Source of the DNA: Phragmites australis
Taxonomy: Eukaryota > Streptophyta > Magnoliopsida > Poales > Poaceae
DNA length: 64,000 bases
Direction of reading: 5' to 3'
Assembly: GCF_958298935.1 (NCBI RefSeq)
Contig: NC_084935.1
Span: 10,846,501-10,910,500 of the forward strand
Shown here one piece after another: positions 59,454-64,000 of this stretch (its first letter is position 1; the number at the start of each line of letters is the position of its first letter). Under the pieces are notes generated by a model. The model saw only the letters and a list, made by a program, of their open reading frames with translations, made no database searches and had not been told where the DNA came from. A program made the translations under genes and the position numbers.

Positions 59454-62400
59454 TGAGGAACCATCTAAATTGTATTCTAATTAATTATTAAGCTGATCAT
59501 TTGCACTATCATGACCACAATGATTAACTAGAATCAAACCCTGGTAGTCTCGGTAAGTGTTTTATGCCCAAGATTGCTACACGAGCCTTTACAACATGTT
59601 TCATCATATCAAGACATAACAAAGAGCGAGTAATGAAATTATATTACAGGTCTTTAAGTTGTTACAGATTTTCATCCATTTACAGGAACGTACGCTAAGA
59701 GGACAAAAGCACCATTGCACCTCCTAGCCGGTTAGAGATACTACGCAATGGAATATAAGGTCTATTAACAACAAACGATAGGTGAAGCCAATTGCCCTGA
59801 GGCACCACCCCGAAATGACATCACCTGAGTAGATAACACTACTCTCGCCCATCACCAACATCGGCGGGCGTGAAGTAACTGAAAACTATCTCTTCCTCAC
59901 CTGCAATACTCATTAAAGCAACGTGAGTACGAAGATACTCGCAAGACTTAATCCATAATGGGTACCTATAATAACCCGACTCTAAGAATAATGCATTTGA
60001 GGATGAAGTAGCAAGGAATCGACTATAAGGTTAAGTGAATTTATATGCAAAAGCAAAAAAATTAACCACGTGTACCCTCCTATTCTAAGATCATCAACAT
60101 AAACATATCTGTAACTTAAACCACTCGAAACATCATCAACCATCGTTATCCATTTCCTAATATACCACCATAACCACATTCGAAACTCTACGACTGATAC
60201 GGATATACATAAGTGTGCTCCATGATTAAGAGCACGGCAATTCGAATTATTCTTACACCCTACAGGGGGTACTTCTTTACCCACGCAACATGAGACCATC
60301 CTTTGTACAACCCGTCGGTTGCAAGCGATAATTCATGCGACAACCTTTTCCAAATTAACCCTAACCATTTGAACATACGGCTATAGGTGCTTTGAACATA
60401 CGGCTATAGGTGCGGAGGTCATCTAGAACTACTCCCCGAGCAAACTAGATACCTCTACAAGCCCATAGCCTATAACACCATAGACTCGTACACCAAAAGA
60501 TCACAACAACATAAGATATCTATCTCAAATGTCTCATATACGGATCTGTGGTAGTACGGACAAGTGCTTAATCCAACGATACCAACGGACGGTGCTTAAA
60601 CGATTCAGGCGAGCCTATAGCATCCGAGACTGCCTTCTCAATCCATCTCTATCATCCGCCCAAATCTTGCCTCATCCTCACATTCTCATCACCCCAACTC
60701 ATCATGAACTTTGTGAACAATTAATAAGCAGCTCGCGAACGATGGTTGAACCACCTCTCGACTTCAACCAAGGATCTATGCATTACTAAGATGTGTGGAT
60801 AAATTTTAAGTCAGACATTGATATTATCAAACCTAGGTTACAAGGATGGAGAACATCAATAATTAAAGGTAGGAAATAATGCATCAACATTGGTTCTGTC
60901 CTCGTAACCCGACATTGACTCTTTAACATGCATAACATATATAAAGCGATAACTTATCAACTTAGACTCCACATGATCCAAATTACAAGGTGAAATATGC
61001 TTAGATGCTTGCATTGGTGCTCAGCTTCACAATCAACAGCAATAAACTCCGGATCACCCTCGATCACGCCCGCGTCATGCTCTGGCTCTTTGTTCACTAC
61101 AGAAGAGTGCATGTAATATGATGATCATGAATGAGGTGCAATGAGGTATGCTACAAGAATCATCTGAATTCAAGTGCAAAAGCTCATGGTATAAATGATT
61201 TACTTAAGGTCTGTTCAAAACAGATCTTAATTAAGCTAGCTATCAAGATTAAATGGACTTGAATAGTTTAAACAGCACTTTCGTATCAAAGTATATTTTT
61301 AATAAATATAAATGATCATAAAATAAATTGTCCAAGTAGTTTCATAATTTTAGAACATTGCATTAATTAAATGTGATTTAATTAAGCTGAAACACATTTA
61401 ATTAATTAATTAATTAATATAAAGTATTTCTTAAGTTCCAACATTTTTAACATATATTTCATACTCATACGAAGCTAACGCAACTAGTTTCATGCTTTTT
61501 GGAGTTAGTATAAATTAATTATAAAATATACAAGCTATCGGCAAAGTAAACAAATAAAGAAAAAAATCTGACAAACAGTAACTTCGGAAGTTCCAGGTCT
61601 GGATCTGAAGTTTTGACCTGTCGGAAGTTCTCGGTTGTGCTCGGAATGAGCTTCTCGGGTTGGAGCTTATGTTTCAGTTGGAAGTTCCGAGTTTTGATCG
61701 AAGGTTCCAATATTCACCGGTGACCTCTTTGGCGACGATTTCGGCGGCTTTTGGGGTGGGAATTTTGGACCTAGAGAATCACTTTTACCTTCTCTACCGC
61801 GTAGGATAACATTCATAAGCCGAAACCCGCCCTAGATAGGCTGCCTCCAAGTAATGGTGGTGGCGACCATGCTTGAGCTCCTTTGAGTTCAATGCCGGTA
61901 GATCCGACTATGGGAATGAAATGGGAGGGGGTTGGGGTGCTCACCATGTCGTAGCAAGCTTGTGGCTCGGTTGTAAGTGTTGAGGAAGGGCTAGATCTTG
62001 AGATGATGTCGGAGAGGTGGTGGCCGGCTTGAGGAAGAAGGTGTGGCCAAATGGTTTGAGCTCGACGGGGAAGACGACCTTCAGTGGGCTACGGTGGGGG
62101 AGTGCACCTAGGGCCTCCTCCTTGGCCCTTGCTCCTTCTTGTTTCTCCTTCTCCTTCTGCTTCTCCTCCTCCTCTCTCCTTTCTCTCTTGGTTCGGTTGG
62201 GAATAGAGTGAGGCAGGGAAGGGGATCAATACATTAGATGGGAGGGAATAGGGAGAGAGGTGAGGGAATGATAGGTGGGCCCACATGGAGTTTTCTTTTT
62301 CTACTAATTATTTTCTCTCCTCTTGTTAAAAACAAACAATAATCTAAACAGACTCTTAAAATTACGCCGGTTTTTGCGGTGATTCTATGAGCCACAAAGA

Positions 62401-62752
62401 ACCCATTTTAGCTATCTCCATTTACATGCAGAAGGTATAAATAATCATAGAACTCTTCGAAAAGAGCTACTTTTAAATTTTCATGAATTATTAGAGCTTC
62501 AAGATGACTTCAAAAAATTATGGAAAAATCACCTAAATTCATCCTATCTGGTGTACTTGACGTAGGAATTTGTTTCCACCTTAGGTTGAATAGCAAGAAT
62601 TAAAGTTTCTTAACAAACCATCACTTCCACTTAACTTCAACATTTGAAAATAATTACATAAGCATGTTGCCAATGCATAACTATGATGACATGATGCTTT
62701 TGATTCTCATGGATGCACAATGACACGTCTACAAGATTTGGGATATGAGACA
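59454..62752 (-). mobile_element. 3.3 kb solo LTR (family A, gypsy-like) inside copia pol
   Basis: On the minus strand it begins TGTCTCATATCCC and ends ggttcctca. Flanks TAGTA (59449-59453) and TAGAA (62753-62757) are a target duplication with one change, and copia pol continues on either side. It is the fuller partner of the LTR at 24135-28980, in opposite orientation. No coding domain is seen. Open stretches within (59982-60299, 60529-60789, 62017-62211) have no family signature. Confidence 0.8.
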
Positions 62753-63660
62753 TAGAAATTCATAATGACAACAATGATGAATATCTCTTCATCACAAAAA
62801 ATAACGAATATGACAAGCAAGTGCTTGAGTGAATTCCTTCTTTATCAGGATCGTACATACATACATCAAACCCGTTTCACATATTGCGTTCAAGATGATT
62901 TTTCAAAATCTTGATAAATTCAAGATCTCATTGACTTGGTCATCCTGGTATTGGGATGATGAGAAAAAATATCAACAATTATGTTGGTCACAATATAAAT
63001 ATTAGAAAATTCTCAAAATCCTCAAATTTTGTGTGCATTGCATGTACCACAAGAAAATTAATTTTAAGGCACTCTTACCTTAAAATTAAAAATAAATCAC
63101 TAACTTTTCTTAAACACATTCAAAGTGATATATGTGATCATATTCAGCCATTATCTGGATCGTTCAAATACTTTTTTGGTGCTCATAGATGTATCTACTA
63201 GATGTACACATGTATGTCTATTGTCGACAAGAAACCATGCATTTGCAAGAATAATCGCTTAAATTATCAAATTAAGAGAAAATTATCTTGATAACAGGAT
63301 AAAATCCATTAAAAAAGATAATGCAACTGAATTTACTTCACGGGCTTCCAATGATAATTGCATGGTCTTAGGCATTACCTTGGATCACTCAATACCTTAT
63401 GTGCACACTTAAAACGGTCTAGTTGAACCTCTTATTAAAAGAGTAAAATTAATTGCAATACAATTATGTAATAATTGTAATTTACCAACCACATGTTGGG
63501 CTCATGCGATATTACACGTCGTCGACTTGATTCAAATAAGACCAATTGTATATTATACGGCTTCCTCGTTGCAGTCAGTACGTGGAAATCAACAAAGTAT
63601 TTCTCATCTGCAAAAATTCAGTTGCGCTATATACGTACCTTAGGGATCTATGTGGGGTAT
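62753..63660 (+). pseudogene. copia GAG-pre-integrase and integrase core, decayed
   Basis: Reads YLFITKNNEYDKQVLE near 62785, then LGHPGIGMMRK near 62935 and CIACTTRKLILRHSYLKI near 63030. The integrase core has HIQSDICDHIQPLSG near 63115, DNATEFTSRAS near 63325 and NGLVEPLIKRVKLIA near 63410; in the last, Q/N-G-x-x-E supplies the catalytic Glu. It continues CNLPTTCWAHAILHVVDLI. Frameshifts and stops are frequent. It ends with LGIYVGY at 63660, where an LTR interrupts. Confidence 0.85.
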
Positions 63661-64000
63661 TGAAAGGACAATGATGTCGCCTAGAGGAAGGGTGAATAGG
63701 CATTTTACAAAAATTCGTCCCCTTTTACCGTTGGCCTAAACTTGCAGCGGAATATATTAACATATTTTTCACAAGTGAAAAACCTAAATATGCTAAGCTC
63801 AACTAGTGCACAATCACCCTAAATAAGTGTGAAAATTACAATCCTAAGGTGACAAAAATTACTATAATCTAGCGAGAGATGCAATAAAACTTAAATTGGA
63901 AAAGGCTGAAAACACTATTCATATACCTGAAATTACTGTTCACCGGATACTCCGATGAAGGCCGGAGTCTCCGGGTTGTGCAGGTCCGGAATCTCCGGTA
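63661..64000 (-). repeat. Sirevirus-like LTR, minus orientation, truncated by window end
   Basis: Starts TGAAAGGACAATGATGTCGCCTAGAGG at 63661, given in part, then gggtgaataggc; this is the reverse of the LTR end at 8241-8290. CACCGGATACTCCGATG and related CCGGA repeats appear from 63941, as in the first LTR. It interrupts copia integrase at a clean codon. Confidence 0.75.

Overview
The window is nuclear DNA from a grass (Poaceae). It is eukaryotic: the genes have many short exons with GT-AG introns. The reasons for a grass are GC-rich first exons, Sirevirus-type copia elements whose LTRs carry CACCGGA-type repeats, long Ty3/gypsy solo LTRs beginning TGTAACA, a CACTA element with TTCACTGCCGG-type subterminal repeats, and a Mutator-like element carrying a plant mobile domain gene. 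The species cannot be fixed from the sequence alone.

Layout. 1-8290: 3' part of a decayed Sirevirus-like copia element (gag-pol, a run of polypurine tracts, 3' LTR). 8291-16350: CACTA (En/Spm) remains, split by a 4.0 kb solo LTR at 10160-14138 with a perfect 5-bp target duplication. 16689-20369 (minus): an intact 8-exon host gene for a TMEM135/Tim17-family membrane protein. 20370-22380: intergenic DNA with MITEs. 22390-29840: nested retroelement fragments, including a gypsy LTR at 24135-28980 that is itself interrupted by a 3000-bp solo LTR with a perfect target duplication. 31868-36899 (plus): ureidoglycine aminohydrolase, 13 exons. 38972-41518 (plus): casein kinase 2 beta subunit, 5 exons. 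43838-45912 (minus): mitochondrial ATP synthase delta' subunit, 2 exons. Between these genes lie a long-TIR MITE (38175-38585) and an 810-bp TIR element (42191-43000).

48547-55365 is a complete Mutator-like element: TIRs of about 78 bp, a 9-bp target duplication CACGCCACT, arrays of GC-rich palindromes just inside both ends, and three genes on the minus strand. These are a MuDR-type transposase broken by at least five in-frame stops, an apparently intact 6-exon plant-mobile-domain (MAIN-like) gene, and an apparently intact 2-exon gene for a small cysteine-motif/coiled-coil protein resembling GRF-type zinc fingers. This element is the most interesting object in the window: its accessory genes read cleanly while its transposase is dead.

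56413-63660 is one copia element on the plus strand (gag, protease, integrase) cut by two solo LTRs (56711-58348 and 59454-62752, both minus) and ended at 63661 by a Sirevirus LTR running out of the window. The LTR at 59454-62752 belongs to the same family as the one at 24135-28980, in the opposite orientation.

The four host genes are housekeeping or metabolic genes with no evident shared pathway. They form a relatively gene-rich island (16.7-46 kb) between transposon-dominated flanks. Exon coordinates were placed by hand from splice sites and unbroken reading frames.
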